Of a stretch of DNA of 64,000 nucleotides, positions 42,689 through 53,451 are shown in pieces. The notes under the pieces are model-generated. The model was given only the letters and a program-made list of their open reading frames with translations, did not search any database and was not told where the DNA came from. Origin of the DNA: Isotricha intestinalis (lineage: Eukaryota; Ciliophora; Litostomatea; Vestibuliferida; Isotrichidae); NCBI GenBank assembly GCA_023807065.1, contig JAJJLU010000359.1, positions 1-64,000 of the forward strand, given 5' to 3'. The position numbers and the translations under genes were made by a program. Each line of letters begins with the position of its first letter. Position 1 is the first letter of the stretch.

Positions 42689-44536
42689 ATGGATTCAGAA
42701 ATGACTCATAATTCAAATGTATTAATAACTCCAAATTTTTCAAAATTCATAGAAGATCTTCCCATGGAACAAGATAAAAGTGAAAATATAACGATAAATA
42801 ATTCTTCAATGCAAACATATTCAAAAATAGTATGTTGTATATGTGGAGCATCAATAGAAGCAAATTCAAGAGGAATTTGTCCAACTTGTGAAAAAAAAAA
42901 TATAGATATAACAAACGGAATAACAAAAACAGGAATAATTCATTTTTGTAAAAATTGTAATAGATATTTAAGACCACCTTGGATTAAATGTGAAAAAGAA
43001 TCACAAGATATGATGAATCTATGTTTATCCAAAATAAAAGGATTAAATAAAATTAAAATAATTGATTCTTCTTTTATTTGGACAGAACCTCATTCAAAAT
43101 TAATTAAAATTAAAATAACAATTCAAAAAGAAATTGATAAAGTTTTAGCATCAACCTCATTTATAGTTGAATTTAAAGAAGAATGGATTCAATGTGAAGA
43201 TTGTGCTAAAACTTTTACTCCTCATATTTGGAAAAGTTCAGTTCAAATTAGACAAAAAGTTGATCATAAAAGAACTTTTTTATATCTTGAACAATTAATA
43301 TTAAAACATAAAACTTACACTAAAGCTATTTCTATTAAAGAGCAAAGTGAAGGAGTTGATTTTTATTTTTCTAATAAATCTCAAGGAAATTCTTTTTCTT
43401 CTTTTATTCAAAGTTGTTTACCATGTAAAACCAAACAATCAAGACAATTAATTTCTGTTGATGAAAAAAGTAATGTTGCTGAATATAAGGATACTATATT
43501 AATTGAAATTGCTCCTGTTTGTCAAGATGATTTAATTATATTAAATGAAGAACAATATAAAAAATTAGGAGGAATTGGTCCTATTTTATTATGCTTTAAA
43601 CAAGCTAATACATTACATTTTATTGATCCTATTTCTTTTGAAATGAAAGAATTAGATTCTAATACTTATTGGAGATATGAATTAAAATCTTATGTTAATA
43701 GAAGTTGTATGAGTGAATTTTTAATTTTATCTTGTGAAGAAGAAATTAATTATAAGAAATTATCAAATGAAAATTCAAAAATGGATATTGATAATATCAA
43801 TAAGAGTAATAATAAAGGGAAAAATAATGAAAATTCTATTTATGAAAATATTCATCAAAATAAAATTAATGAAAAAAAATTTAAAATTGTGAACGTTAAA
43901 TGTATTAAAAATTTATCTAAAAATGATGATGAAATTGTTGAAATTAGAACCTTTTTAGGAAGAAAAATGCATCCAGGTGATATTTATTTAGGATATGATT
44001 TAAGAGAAATAAATTTAAGTGAAGATTTAGAATTAAATTTAAAGAAAAAAACTGAGAAAATCCCAGATGTTATTTTAGTTAAAAAAAAATATAAAAATTA
44101 TCGAAGAATATTCAAATTAAAACATTTGAATATGGAAGTAGATGAAAGAAATAAAAAGGATAAAAATAGGAAAAATCAAAGGAAAAAAGATGAAGAAGAT
44201 TTTATGGAGGAAATAGGAGAAAACAAAGAATTAAGAGAAGAAATTGATTTATATAGAGATGAAAAAGCTATTCAAGAATTAGAAAAAAGAATAAGTAATT
44301 TAGGAATTGAAGAAAAAGATTTAAATGATTCTGATCTGGCAATTGATTTAAATGCTTTAAAATTAGATGATGGTGAAGATATTATTTCCCCAAATAATAA
44401 AAATATTAATAATAAAGATGATGATGATGAGGAATATGATGATGGATTTAAAAAACCTAAAACTAAAGGAAATAAAAAGAAAAATAAACAAATTGGAAAA
44501 AGAGAAAGGAATGGTGAACATCTTGATGATGAATAA
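42689..44536 (+). CDS. NMD3: NMD3: 60S ribosomal subunit nuclear export adaptor
   Basis: 615-residue NMD3. The N-terminal zinc region has CxxC pairs (C49-C52, C64-C67 in CCICG and CPTC; then CKNCNRYLRPPWIKC), followed by SFIWTEPHSKLIKIKITIQK and FKEEWIQCEDCAKTFTPHIW. These are diagnostic of NMD3. A tRNA-mimicking eIF5A-like/OB part follows. The C-terminus is acidic and Lys-rich, with a leucine-rich stretch (DSDLAIDLNALKLDD, about residues 552-566) that suits the Crm1/exportin-1 export signal. NMD3 loads on late nuclear pre-60S particles and carries them out with Crm1-RanGTP. Residues 355-410 form an Asn/Lys-rich insert. The length is greater than the roughly 500-520 of human and yeast proteins, explained by that insert and the tail. 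Confidence 0.95.
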   Translation: MDSEMTHNSNVLITPNFSKFIEDLPMEQDKSENITINNSSMQTYSKIVCCICGASIEANSRGICPTCEKKNIDITNGITKTGIIHFCKNCNRYLRPPWIKCEKESQDMMNLCLSKIKGLNKIKIIDSSFIWTEPHSKLIKIKITIQKEIDKVLASTSFIVEFKEEWIQCEDCAKTFTPHIWKSSVQIRQKVDHKRTFLYLEQLILKHKTYTKAISIKEQSEGVDFYFSNKSQGNSFSSFIQSCLPCKTKQSRQLISVDEKSNVAEYKDTILIEIAPVCQDDLIILNEEQYKKLGGIGPILLCFKQANTLHFIDPISFEMKELDSNTYWRYELKSYVNRSCMSEFLILSCEEEINYKKLSNENSKMDIDNINKSNNKGKNNENSIYENIHQNKINEKKFKIVNVKCIKNLSKNDDEIVEIRTFLGRKMHPGDIYLGYDLREINLSEDLELNLKKKTEKIPDVILVKKKYKNYRRIFKLKHLNMEVDERNKKDKNRKNQRKKDEEDFMEEIGENKELREEIDLYRDEKAIQELEKRISNLGIEEKDLNDSDLAIDLNALKLDDGEDIISPNNKNINNKDDDDEEYDDGFKKPKTKGNKKKNKQIGKRERNGEHLDDE

Positions 44537-45328
44537 AATTAATATTATTAAATGAAAAAAATTTACTTAAATACACCTTTTTTCTTTTATTTTTTATAAT
44601 AATAAATGAAAATATTTTATTATATTTCATTCAAATAAATACATTATAAATTATTTTATATTTTTTCTTTATCACATTCATTTTTTAGATAAACTTTTTC
44701 TCTCCTAAAGAAAAGGTAAAGATTGAATTTTAAAAATAATATTTTTATTATTCTATATAAAGTGTTAAAAATATACTGAAAATAATAATTATTTATTATA
44801 TTATAATTTATTTAGAATTTAAAAATCTAAATTTTGGCTTTAAAATCATTATTGTTGGATAATTTTTTGGCTCTTTTTTCTTTAATTTATAATTAAAAAT
44901 TAGAATATAAAATGAATAATTTCATAGATGAAATTGAAAATCATTCTATTATATATTGAAATAATAGATTGAATGTGAATTATCCAAAAATTAATTTGAT
45001 TGAATGATTAACTCGTTTGATTAATTAATTTTATAGAGGACAATTCTTGAGTCAAACCAATTGTAATTCAATTAATAAAAAGCCAACAAAAAACCATTTG
45101 AAAATATTATGATTGGTAAATGGAATTTTTTTAAGGATTACCTTTTGATTATGACTTTTATTTTTTTTTTATTAGGTGGAAGAGATATTTATCCTACAGA
45201 AAAAAATAATGATTATTTTAATAAAAATTTACATTAAATTTATTAAGAAATTGAATTTTATAAGAATGTATTTAAAAATTATTTTATAAATAAATAATTT
45301 TATAAAAATAATTTTTATATTAGTAAAA
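44537..45328. other. Gene-free stretch with a relic frame
   Basis: 792 bases. 44,912-45,237 looks like decayed coding DNA; the remainder is A/T-rich with no feature recognised. Confidence 0.45.
44912..45237 (+). pseudogene. Relic frame with TGA and TAA stops
   Basis: Starting at an ATG (MNNFIDEIENHSIIY), a plus-strand frame stays protein-like (NNRLNVNYPKINLIE, FYRGQFLSQTNCNSINKKPT) through TGA, TGA, TAA and TGA. After a change of frame it ends in LGGRDIYPTEKNNDYFNKNL before TAA at 45,237. Unlike other relics it contains TGA, which fits plain decay rather than codon reassignment. The LGGRD string recalls a kelch blade edge but is too short to assign. Confidence 0.4.
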
Positions 45329-47233
45329 ATGTTAACTTGGTCTGGGAAATCAAATGTTAGTTCAGATGAAAATCAAAAGGAACCAGTGAATACTATTCAT
45401 AAACTAGAAAATACTTTATTTGATTATCAAAATCCAAAAAAAATTTATTTTAAAGAAAATTGTGTAATATGTTTAACAGAAAATGGGATGGTATATAAAA
45501 ATGGTAATTTTAATTTTGAAAGAAAAAATGAAAAGAAAAGTAATGAATGGGTAAAAATATCAAGAAATACGAAAGAAATAGTAAAAATAAAATTCGGGAG
45601 TTATCATATATTACTTTTAAATAAAGATGGACAAATATTTTCTTTAGGAGATAATTATTATGGTCAATTAGGAATAGATAATATGATAGTAGCAATGAGT
45701 AAAAAACCTATTGAAGTAAAATATAGAAATTCAAGTTTAATAGGAAAAAAAATTCATGCTTATAAATATAATTCCTTCGCTATTGATAAAAATGATAGAT
45801 TATTTATTTGGGGAAAAAAAGATTATTTAATGGGAATTTATAAAATGAATTTATTTAATCCTACAATTTTTATTCCTGATTATAAAGTAGATGATATTAA
45901 ACATTCTGAAGGAAGGATTATTATTCATGCTTATAAAGTTATTAAATCAAAAGATGAAAGTTATTATAATAAAGAGGAAGAAGAGGAGATTGATACTTTT
46001 AGTGTTGTAAGTGAAGAAAATAATTTAAAAGAAAGTATGGTTGTAGATAAGAAAAGTATAGAAAAAAGTATTAAATCAAATAAAATAGATGGTAATGATG
46101 AGAATCAATTTATAAGAATATCAAAAGAAGAAAAAGAAAAGAGAAGAAAAAGATATAAAACTATTTCTCAATTCATGGAAAATTTTTCAAATGAATTAGA
46201 AAAAGAAAAAATATTTATAGATAAAATAAGAAAATACATATTAAATGATGAAGAATTATTTCTTGTCAAAAAAGTAAATATAAATAATATGTGGGATGAT
46301 TTATGGAGTAATCTGGAAAAAATTAGTAATAGAATTGAATATAGTAAAGGATTAGAATTATTTGCTTCTTTATTTACAGTTAATATACATGCATTTTTAG
46401 AAAAAATAAATTATAAAGGATATCTTGATTTAGGTAAAGAGGAAATTAAAAAAAGTGAAGATTTACTTAAAAGATTTCAATTTTATAATACTTCAAAAGA
46501 AAAACTTATTTTGTCAAATATTTTTAATGTTTTAAATAATACAATGATATATAAAAGTATTCAATTTTTTGTTTATCAATTAGCCACTTTTCAATATCTT
46601 GTTAAAAGTGTTAATTTTAAAGAGCTTCTTAATAATTTAAATGATGTTTTTAATCAATCTTCTGAAATTCAAACTAAATCTTTTCTTGTCGAAAGTATTT
46701 TTCAAAATATAATTTGTATTAATTCATTATTCGAAGATGCATTAAAAAAAATTAAAAGATTTATCTCTTTTAGTAGTTTAAAAATTCCTGAGACACAAAT
46801 TTATATTTTTAAATATCTATTAGAATCTAATGAAGATGTTAAAGATTATTGGTTATTTTATACTTATTATAGTAAAGAAGAATATATTTTAAAAATAAAA
46901 AAGGAAAAAATGTATGATATACATAAATTTTTTATTGACACTTTTAATAAATATAATACCCTTTTTAATAAGCATAAAAAATATAATCTTTTTCCAGAAA
47001 ATTTAGAGAATGAAGAACAAAAAAATATTGTAGAATTTAGTGAAGATATTAAATCATATGATGAATATATCTTAGAAATAAAAAAAGAAATAAAAAAAAT
47101 ATTAAATGAGAGAAATGAAATTATGAAAAAAGAAATGGTTGTTGATTTCTTAATTTCAATAATACAAATGTTTGAAACAAAAAAGTTATTGATACTTTTA
47201 TTATTAAAATCCAATCAAGATTTAAATATTTAA
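45329..47233 (+). CDS. RCC1-repeat protein with long helical C-terminus
   Basis: 634-residue protein. Residues about 35-180 contain three RCC1-type blades: NCVICLTENGMVYKNGNFNF, then IKFGSYHILLLNKDGQIFSLGDN with YYGQLGI, and KYNSFAIDKNDRLFIWGKKD. Only about three of the seven blades of a full propeller are visible; others may be degenerate. An acidic/basic linker (205-285) is followed by a mainly alpha-helical region of about 340 residues, rich in Phe, Tyr, Ile and Lys, without a recognised domain. It resembles the plan of RCC1-domain regulatory proteins that pair a propeller with a helical or GEF module. GEF activity cannot be claimed. No signal peptide. Confidence 0.78.
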   Translation: MLTWSGKSNVSSDENQKEPVNTIHKLENTLFDYQNPKKIYFKENCVICLTENGMVYKNGNFNFERKNEKKSNEWVKISRNTKEIVKIKFGSYHILLLNKDGQIFSLGDNYYGQLGIDNMIVAMSKKPIEVKYRNSSLIGKKIHAYKYNSFAIDKNDRLFIWGKKDYLMGIYKMNLFNPTIFIPDYKVDDIKHSEGRIIIHAYKVIKSKDESYYNKEEEEEIDTFSVVSEENNLKESMVVDKKSIEKSIKSNKIDGNDENQFIRISKEEKEKRRKRYKTISQFMENFSNELEKEKIFIDKIRKYILNDEELFLVKKVNINNMWDDLWSNLEKISNRIEYSKGLELFASLFTVNIHAFLEKINYKGYLDLGKEEIKKSEDLLKRFQFYNTSKEKLILSNIFNVLNNTMIYKSIQFFVYQLATFQYLVKSVNFKELLNNLNDVFNQSSEIQTKSFLVESIFQNIICINSLFEDALKKIKRFISFSSLKIPETQIYIFKYLLESNEDVKDYWLFYTYYSKEEYILKIKKEKMYDIHKFFIDTFNKYNTLFNKHKKYNLFPENLENEEQKNIVEFSEDIKSYDEYILEIKKEIKKILNERNEIMKKEMVVDFLISIIQMFETKKLLILLLLKSNQDLNI

Positions 47234-47356
47234 TATTTTTAATAAAAAACTTTGATTTAAAAAAGTAATAATTGATATTATTAATATTTAAATCATAAAT
47301 ACACTTTAATCATAATTATTAATTTTAATATTTTTTTCACATTGAAATAAAAAAAA

Positions 47357-49273
47357 TTGATGGATGTTTTAAAAAAAAATTCCATAAATAGAAATAAAAC
47401 AGAATATGGTTTTTTTAATCAATCAATTTATAACTCAAAAAAAGTCAACGAACAGTTAAAATCAACATCTAATTTTTTTATGAAAAATACTCCATTTTTA
47501 TCAAAATCTTTTGGAAATAATCCAATTGAAAATACCAAAATGAGGAATATATTTTATAAAATAGGCTCTGTGAATTTTTCAAAAAAACATAAATCAAAAA
47601 AAACATTTGGAAATAGTTTCTCAAATCGTTCAGAACCAAAACCAGATGATAGAGAAAAATTATCAACATATTATAAATTAACAGATTATAATGATTATGA
47701 AGAAGAAGATAGAAAAAATACTACTCCTAAAAGACAAACTTTACCTCAGTTTAAAGAAAGAGATAATTTATTTTTTAAATATAATATATTATCAAATTCT
47801 TCTTTTTTTAACAATTCTTTACCAAAAATTAGTGAATCTACTATTTCTTGTACTTTTTTTAAAACATATTTTAATAGCTCAAGTAAAGCAAAAAATACTA
47901 TTTTAAGAAATAAACAAATTGTTTCTAGAATGAATGATATAACTAATTATTTTGTTTTTCAAAAATATAGGAAAGGAATTGAAGAATATGAAAGAAAAAA
48001 GTATTTCTTAAAAAAAATGCCTAAAATTCATATTAAAAATATAGATAAAAGTGGTAAAGAAACAATTGATCCAAGTATATTTGAATTTGCAAACAATAGA
48101 ACAGATGAAAATGGAATAAGTAAAATTTCAATAAATATTTTTAAAAAAGTATCATTTAATGGAATGTTAGCTTCAAATACTTTAGATATTCAAAAAATTT
48201 CAAAAAAAATAATTCATGAAGTAAATGCATTAATAACATATATTTCACCTGCTTTTAAACCATATTCAAGGACAGATTTTACAGTAAATATTTATAATGA
48301 TTCAGCAATATTATTTGGAGGATTATCATCAGGATATTTAAATGATATGTGGGAGTTTGATTTTACAAATAATAAATGGAAAAAAATTAAAATAAAACCA
48401 GATAATGATGTTCCTGTTCCAAGATATAGTCATACTACTGATTTGGTGGGAAATTACCTAGTAATATTTGGAGGATATACTCCAAAAAATTATGAGAGAG
48501 AACCTGAACAATTAATCTTATTTGATTTAGAACAAAAAACTTTTATATATCCAAAATTAAGAAAACATCACGGATATTTTCAAAGAAAAGGACATATAAG
48601 TGTATCAGCAACTAATTCTTTATTAATATATGGAGGAATGAATGTTGAGAATGGAGAAATATCAAATTCAGCATATATATTAGATTTAATTAAATTTAAT
48701 TTTGAAAAATTAGATTCTATTGGGTTAAAATTACCATATTTAGTAGATCATAGTGCTGTTATGGTAAATAATTTTAATCTTTATACAAATAAACCATATT
48801 CTTTTTATAAAATTCCTGAAGACTTACCAAATATAGAAAAACATATTATTTATGGAGTCTATATTTTTGGAGGAGCAAATGAAAAGGGAGAATTAAATAA
48901 TAATTTATTTATTATTTCAATTGGGAAAAGGCCATGTAAAATATTTCAACCTGAAATTGATGGTATTCCTCCAGAACCCAGAATGAATTGTAAAATGCAA
49001 TTTATTTTAAGTTATGATTTTATTATTATTCATGGAGGTACAGGTAATAATTTAAGAATTTTAAATGATATAATGATATTAAATACAGAAAGTTTTAATT
49101 GGATTAAACCTATATTTGAAAATGGAGAAAATGCTCCAAAAGAACTAATTCATAGAACTGGACATGAAATGTTTTTTAATCAAGGTAAAATTTATATTTT
49201 AGGAGGAAGAGATCAAGAAAATTATTTAAAAATGGGATTTGAATGCATTCAGTTTGAAATCACTAATTTTTAA
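47357..49273 (+). CDS. Kelch-repeat protein
   Basis: 638-residue protein. Residues about 300-630 contain five to six kelch blades, each marked by a Gly-Gly pair after a hydrophobic strand: ILFGGLSSGYLNDMWEFDF, LVIFGGYTPKN, LLIYGGMNVENGE, VYIFGGANEKGELNNNLFII, IIIHGGTGNNLRILNDIMIL and IYILGGRDQEN. The usual Tyr/Trp pairs follow in several blades (NNKWKKIKI, ESFNWIKPI). The N-terminal 300 residues are Asn/Lys/Ser-rich with an ordered helix around 195-260. No BTB, BACK or phosphatase domain is present, so the partner is unknown. It follows the RCC1-like gene on the same strand by 123 bases; both are beta-propeller proteins. Confidence 0.9.
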   Translation: MMDVLKKNSINRNKTEYGFFNQSIYNSKKVNEQLKSTSNFFMKNTPFLSKSFGNNPIENTKMRNIFYKIGSVNFSKKHKSKKTFGNSFSNRSEPKPDDREKLSTYYKLTDYNDYEEEDRKNTTPKRQTLPQFKERDNLFFKYNILSNSSFFNNSLPKISESTISCTFFKTYFNSSSKAKNTILRNKQIVSRMNDITNYFVFQKYRKGIEEYERKKYFLKKMPKIHIKNIDKSGKETIDPSIFEFANNRTDENGISKISINIFKKVSFNGMLASNTLDIQKISKKIIHEVNALITYISPAFKPYSRTDFTVNIYNDSAILFGGLSSGYLNDMWEFDFTNNKWKKIKIKPDNDVPVPRYSHTTDLVGNYLVIFGGYTPKNYEREPEQLILFDLEQKTFIYPKLRKHHGYFQRKGHISVSATNSLLIYGGMNVENGEISNSAYILDLIKFNFEKLDSIGLKLPYLVDHSAVMVNNFNLYTNKPYSFYKIPEDLPNIEKHIIYGVYIFGGANEKGELNNNLFIISIGKRPCKIFQPEIDGIPPEPRMNCKMQFILSYDFIIIHGGTGNNLRILNDIMILNTESFNWIKPIFENGENAPKELIHRTGHEMFFNQGKIYILGGRDQENYLKMGFECIQFEITNF

Positions 49274-49908
49274 AATGTATTCAATTATTTATTCTACATT
49301 TAGTTTTATTTATTTGTTTTAATAATTATTTAATTAAAGTAAGATTATTAAATACATTTCATTATTTATTGAAAAACATAAAATTTAATGAAAATGAAAT
49401 TTAATAAAAGAGAATGAAAAAAAGGAAAGAAAATTCAAAATATAATATAAATTTTAAATATTTTAAATATAAAATGAAAAAGATATCTTTATCTAAATAG
49501 TTTTCAGAACATCAAAAATAAATTATTTCAAGAAAATCAATCTTCATTATTCATTTTATTACTTATCTTTAATTATTTTATTAACCAACAATTATTTCTT
49601 CTTTCAATAAATATTGATATAATTTACAATTTATTTTCAATGAATAGAAATGAAAATTTAATTAATGAATAAAATAATTTTTTTATTTCTGTTCATTTTT
49701 CTTAGTCTTTCTTAAAATAATTGAATTTTACTATTTTTCACATTCAGGAAAATTAAAAAAAATAAAAAATTAATTTTTGATAATAAAAATATATTAAAAT
49801 AAATATTTACTTTTACAAATTATTATAAATAACCAAATTACTTATGAGTATGTTAATAAAGTAAATTCAGAGAATATAATCTAAAAATAGATAATAAATT
49901 ATAAGTTT
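49274..49908. other. Convergent intergenic stretch
   Basis: 635 A/T-rich bases between convergent stops. No gene, RNA or repeat that I can support. Confidence 0.4.
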
Positions 49909-52116
49909 TTATGGGGTCATATTAAGCATATATAAAGAAAATTTTGGATATTGTATAAGTAATTTTGAAAATAATTTTTGACCAAAATTTAATTTTTGTA
50001 ATTGAGGAATTAAAGGAACTAACATTTTAAAAAATTTTTCTTGTGTTTCTTCATTAGAACAACTAATTGCTTTTTGAACAACATAATTACCAAAATTATC
50101 AAGTAATATTGTATGAAAATTTTCTTCAATTAAGATTTTTTTCATAACTATATCTTTAGTTAAAGTATCTTCAAAACATTTTTCAACAACATTAGAACTA
50201 AATTTTTGATTAGAATAAAAACAAATATTTTTTGCTATTTGATCAATAATATTTAATTTAATATTTTGATTTTGAAATAAAATAACAGATTGAATAAAAT
50301 AATTACCATATTGATCAGTTATAATTGAAACTAAATTATCTTCGATTGCTTTTATAATTTTTTTAATTTTATTTTCATTCATTATTTCCAAATATTTTTT
50401 AAGAAAAGAGCATCCTTTTCTATTAGTTGCAATATCTAAAATTTGACTACAAAGAGCTTCATGAATATTTTCAATTATATTATTTTCAATATTTATTAAT
50501 TTATAAATAATATGAACTGCATTTGAGTCATTTACAAAAATAGAAATATAAGGTACAATTATTTTTACAAAAGCAGATAGTAATTTATCAGTTTTTAAAA
50601 AATCAATTAAATCTTGTAATACTCTTGTTCCATATAAATCAGTTGATACAATTTGAATGGCTGGAAAAATAATAGCAATAAATTGAAGTAATTTATTTTC
50701 TGATAAATAATGAAACATTTTCTTTATAAAATAATTACCAAATTGGTCAGTTGATAATTCTTCAACATAACTTAATATATTATTAAAAAAAAGAGAATCC
50801 ACTAATTCTGGGTTATCCTCAATTTTTTTCTCTAAAAAACGACATCCATTTTGAATTTTTGCTATTAAATGAGCATGCTTTGCAAGTTCATCATCTGGTA
50901 ATGAATTATAATTATAATTAAATCTTTTTTTCATATAATTATATTGATTATTATTAAATCTTTGTGAATTTAAAGATCTTATTAAATCATTTGAACTATA
51001 ACTTTTATATGGATTTTTAAAACCATATCTGATAAAAGTATTATTAAATTGATTATTATTATTTTGATTATATAAAAAATTGAATTGTGATTGATTATTA
51101 TAAAATTGTTGAGAATAATTATTTTGTTGTTGTTTGTAATATATGTTATTTAATATTTCATTATTATTTAGGGTATTATTTTCAATATTATTAATTATTT
51201 TATTGGGTGTTTTATTATTATTAACTGAGAAATTTCCAAAATTTAAATAATCACTACTTTTTTTAGGCATATAAGGTTTTCTTACTTTAAAATTATTATT
51301 AATATTTTCTTTGTATTGATAATGATAATTATTAGTTGAATTATTGTTAATACTAATATTAACATTCATCTTCTCATATTCAGGTTGTCTTAAAACATTA
51401 TTATTATTGTTTCTCTTTAATCCATCGTCTAAATCATTATTTTTACAAAAATTATAATTAAAATTATATAAAAGATTATTTTTATTGTTTTCTTCTTGTT
51501 CTTCATTATTTTTTATTATTTTTTGAACAAAAGAAGAAAGTTTTTGTGAGTTTCCTTCATCTTCATCAGCACTTGAATCATCTTGAAATCCTAAAATTTC
51601 ATGAGTATCTTCTTCAATTTTATCCATATTATCATTAAAATTATTTTCTTCTTCATTCATTTGATTCATAAAATAAGAAAAACTATTTTTTCCTTCAATA
51701 TTATTTTTTACTGTTTCAAATGATTGATCATAATATTGATAAATTGGACTAGTATTTTTTTTTCTATAGTTATTATTTGGTATAATTCTTCCTTTACAAA
51801 ATAAACTTTTACTCAAATAATTTGGTTTTTTTCCACTTCCTGGAGGAGGAAATTCAAGATATTCAAGTGGTACTAATTCATTTAAATTTATTTCACTTAA
51901 ATTAAAGTTTTTTTTTTTATTTGTTTTTCCATTTATATTATCATTATTAATTGATGAAGGAGATTCAAGAACTTTCTTTGATAATGATATATAGTTTTTA
52001 GGTGTTGATTTACTTTTTTTATTGATAATCATTTTTCCAACAGTTTTTTTTACTTCCTGTGTTGTTAATACTTTTCTATTTGATCTTATTTGGTTAGGAA
52101 TAGTGGTTTTTTCCAT
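49909..52116 (-). CDS. Pumilio (PUF) RNA-binding protein
   Basis: 735-residue protein; the C-terminal ~325 residues form the eight-repeat Pumilio homology domain that binds 3'UTR elements and represses or localises mRNAs in the cytoplasm. RNA-contact triads by repeat: R1 CR..E, R2 NY..K, R3 TR..Q, R4 VH..Y, R5 CS..K, R6 NY..Q (GNYFIQ), R7 SN..E (SSNVVE), R8 NY..Q (GNYVVQ). R6-R8 are the canonical triads for U, G, U, so a 5'-UGU core is predicted, while R1, R2, R4 and R5 depart from the usual code. The N-terminal 400 residues are Asn/Gln/Tyr-rich, prion-like, with a GSGKKPNYLSKSLFCKG patch near 94-110. Specificity beyond UGU is inferred. Confidence 0.93.
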   Translation of the reverse strand: MEKTTIPNQIRSNRKVLTTQEVKKTVGKMIINKKSKSTPKNYISLSKKVLESPSSINNDNINGKTNKKKNFNLSEINLNELVPLEYLEFPPPGSGKKPNYLSKSLFCKGRIIPNNNYRKKNTSPIYQYYDQSFETVKNNIEGKNSFSYFMNQMNEEENNFNDNMDKIEEDTHEILGFQDDSSADEDEGNSQKLSSFVQKIIKNNEEQEENNKNNLLYNFNYNFCKNNDLDDGLKRNNNNNVLRQPEYEKMNVNISINNNSTNNYHYQYKENINNNFKVRKPYMPKKSSDYLNFGNFSVNNNKTPNKIINNIENNTLNNNEILNNIYYKQQQNNYSQQFYNNQSQFNFLYNQNNNNQFNNTFIRYGFKNPYKSYSSNDLIRSLNSQRFNNNQYNYMKKRFNYNYNSLPDDELAKHAHLIAKIQNGCRFLEKKIEDNPELVDSLFFNNILSYVEELSTDQFGNYFIKKMFHYLSENKLLQFIAIIFPAIQIVSTDLYGTRVLQDLIDFLKTDKLLSAFVKIIVPYISIFVNDSNAVHIIYKLINIENNIIENIHEALCSQILDIATNRKGCSFLKKYLEIMNENKIKKIIKAIEDNLVSIITDQYGNYFIQSVILFQNQNIKLNIIDQIAKNICFYSNQKFSSNVVEKCFEDTLTKDIVMKKILIEENFHTILLDNFGNYVVQKAISCSNEETQEKFFKMLVPLIPQLQKLNFGQKLFSKLLIQYPKFSLYMLNMTP

Positions 52117-52581
52117 ATTTTTATTTATTGTTTTTTAAATTATCTTCAATTGTTTTTTTAATTTTGATTTTAAGTTTCGTGAATTATTATTAATAAAAAT
52201 AAAATATTTCTATTGAATAAATTAATATTTTATCAAAAAAATAATTGTGATTTTATATTCATCATAAAAAATATTAAAAATCATATTATATTCTAACAAA
52301 ACATTTTTTAATTGTTGTTAAATAAATTTACAAAAAACTTAATTTATTGTTCATATATTTTTTTAATATTTTTGCAATTAGTATCTTAAGGAAATAATTT
52401 AATTTTTAATGTAATGTAAAAAATATAAAAAAAATATTTAGGATTTAATTTCAACAAATCATTTTTTAAACAAAATGATCTATTTTAAACTTTTATTCAT
52501 AATAATAAAATAAATAACACAGAAAAAAAATAAAAATCACATAAAAATAATTTAAAAAAGCTTATAATATATTAAATCATC
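52117..52581. other. Intergenic stretch upstream of PUF gene
   Basis: 465 A/T-rich bases between two minus-strand genes; presumably PUF promoter plus the kinase 3' end. No motif stands out. Confidence 0.35.
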
Positions 52582-53451
52582 TCAGCATCCCATTTTATTA
52601 TCTTCCATATATTGTTTAATTTCACTCATAGTGCTTCTTTTATCAAGCTCAACTTGAGTGGCCATTTTAATGACTTGAACAACAGAGGGAATATTAATAT
52701 TTTTAGGGATAGAAAAGGGAAATTTTTTAACTAAAACTTGTTGAATAACAGGAGCTAAATCTTTATATTTATCTGTCCAAGGGACGAATCCAGAAAATAA
52801 CCAAGAAACAATACATCCAAATGCCCAAACATCAACTTTAGGTGTTATTGTCGAAATTATTTGTTCATTTTCTCCAATTTCAGTTGGAACTAAACATTCA
52901 GGAGATAAATAATTTACTGTTCCTTTTGCTCTTGTTACTGTATAATCTTCTTTTGTTATTACTTTTGCTATTCCAAAATCAATTAAATATATGTGACCAT
53001 CTGTTCCTAACATCAAATTTTCCGGTTTTAAATCTCTATGAATAAATTTATTTTTGTGAATATATTCTATACAGGAGGCAAGTTCATATATAATTTTTAG
53101 CTTTTGTTCTATTGTGAAATCTGATGGTTTAAATTCATCTAAATTTTTCCCATCTATAAACTCAAAAACCAATGAAAGAACATTTTGTTCAATTACTATT
53201 CCATAAAATTTAGGAATATTTGGATGTTCTAAATATGCGATTATAACTAATTCATGTGCAAAACATTTATAATCTACGTTTTGTAATACTTTAATTGCTA
53301 TTTGTTTATCTTTGAATGTTCCTTTATATACTTTAGCTTGACCACCTTCACCAACTTTTTTTTTTAATATTAAATCTCCTAATTTTATTATTTCAATATG
53401 ATTTATTATTACTAGTTCTTCTACTGTTTTTCTAAATTCTGGTTTATCCAT
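52582..53451 (-). CDS. TKL-like Ser/Thr protein kinase (stand-alone catalytic domain)
   Basis: 289-residue protein that is almost only a kinase domain. Glycine loop GEGGQAKVYKG (about 34-44), ATP lysine in QIAIKVL, hinge VFEFIDGKNLDEF, catalytic [18 protein letters not shown], and an activation loop ending GTVNYLSPECL (APE is SPE). All catalytic residues are present. HPNIPKFYGIVIEQNVLSLV resembles TKL/MLK-like N-lobes and the loop style suits Ser/Thr specificity. The C-terminus ends in MGC without a regulatory domain. Its codons are more G/C-rich than those of neighbours. Substrate and regulation unknown. Confidence 0.9.
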   Translation of the reverse strand: MDKPEFRKTVEELVIINHIEIIKLGDLILKKKVGEGGQAKVYKGTFKDKQIAIKVLQNVDYKCFAHELVIIAYLEHPNIPKFYGIVIEQNVLSLVFEFIDGKNLDEFKPSDFTIEQKLKIIYELASCIEYIHKNKFIHRDLKPENLMLGTDGHIYLIDFGIAKVITKEDYTVTRAKGTVNYLSPECLVPTEIGENEQIISTITPKVDVWAFGCIVSWLFSGFVPWTDKYKDLAPVIQQVLVKKFPFSIPKNINIPSVVQVIKMATQVELDKRSTMSEIKQYMEDNKMGC

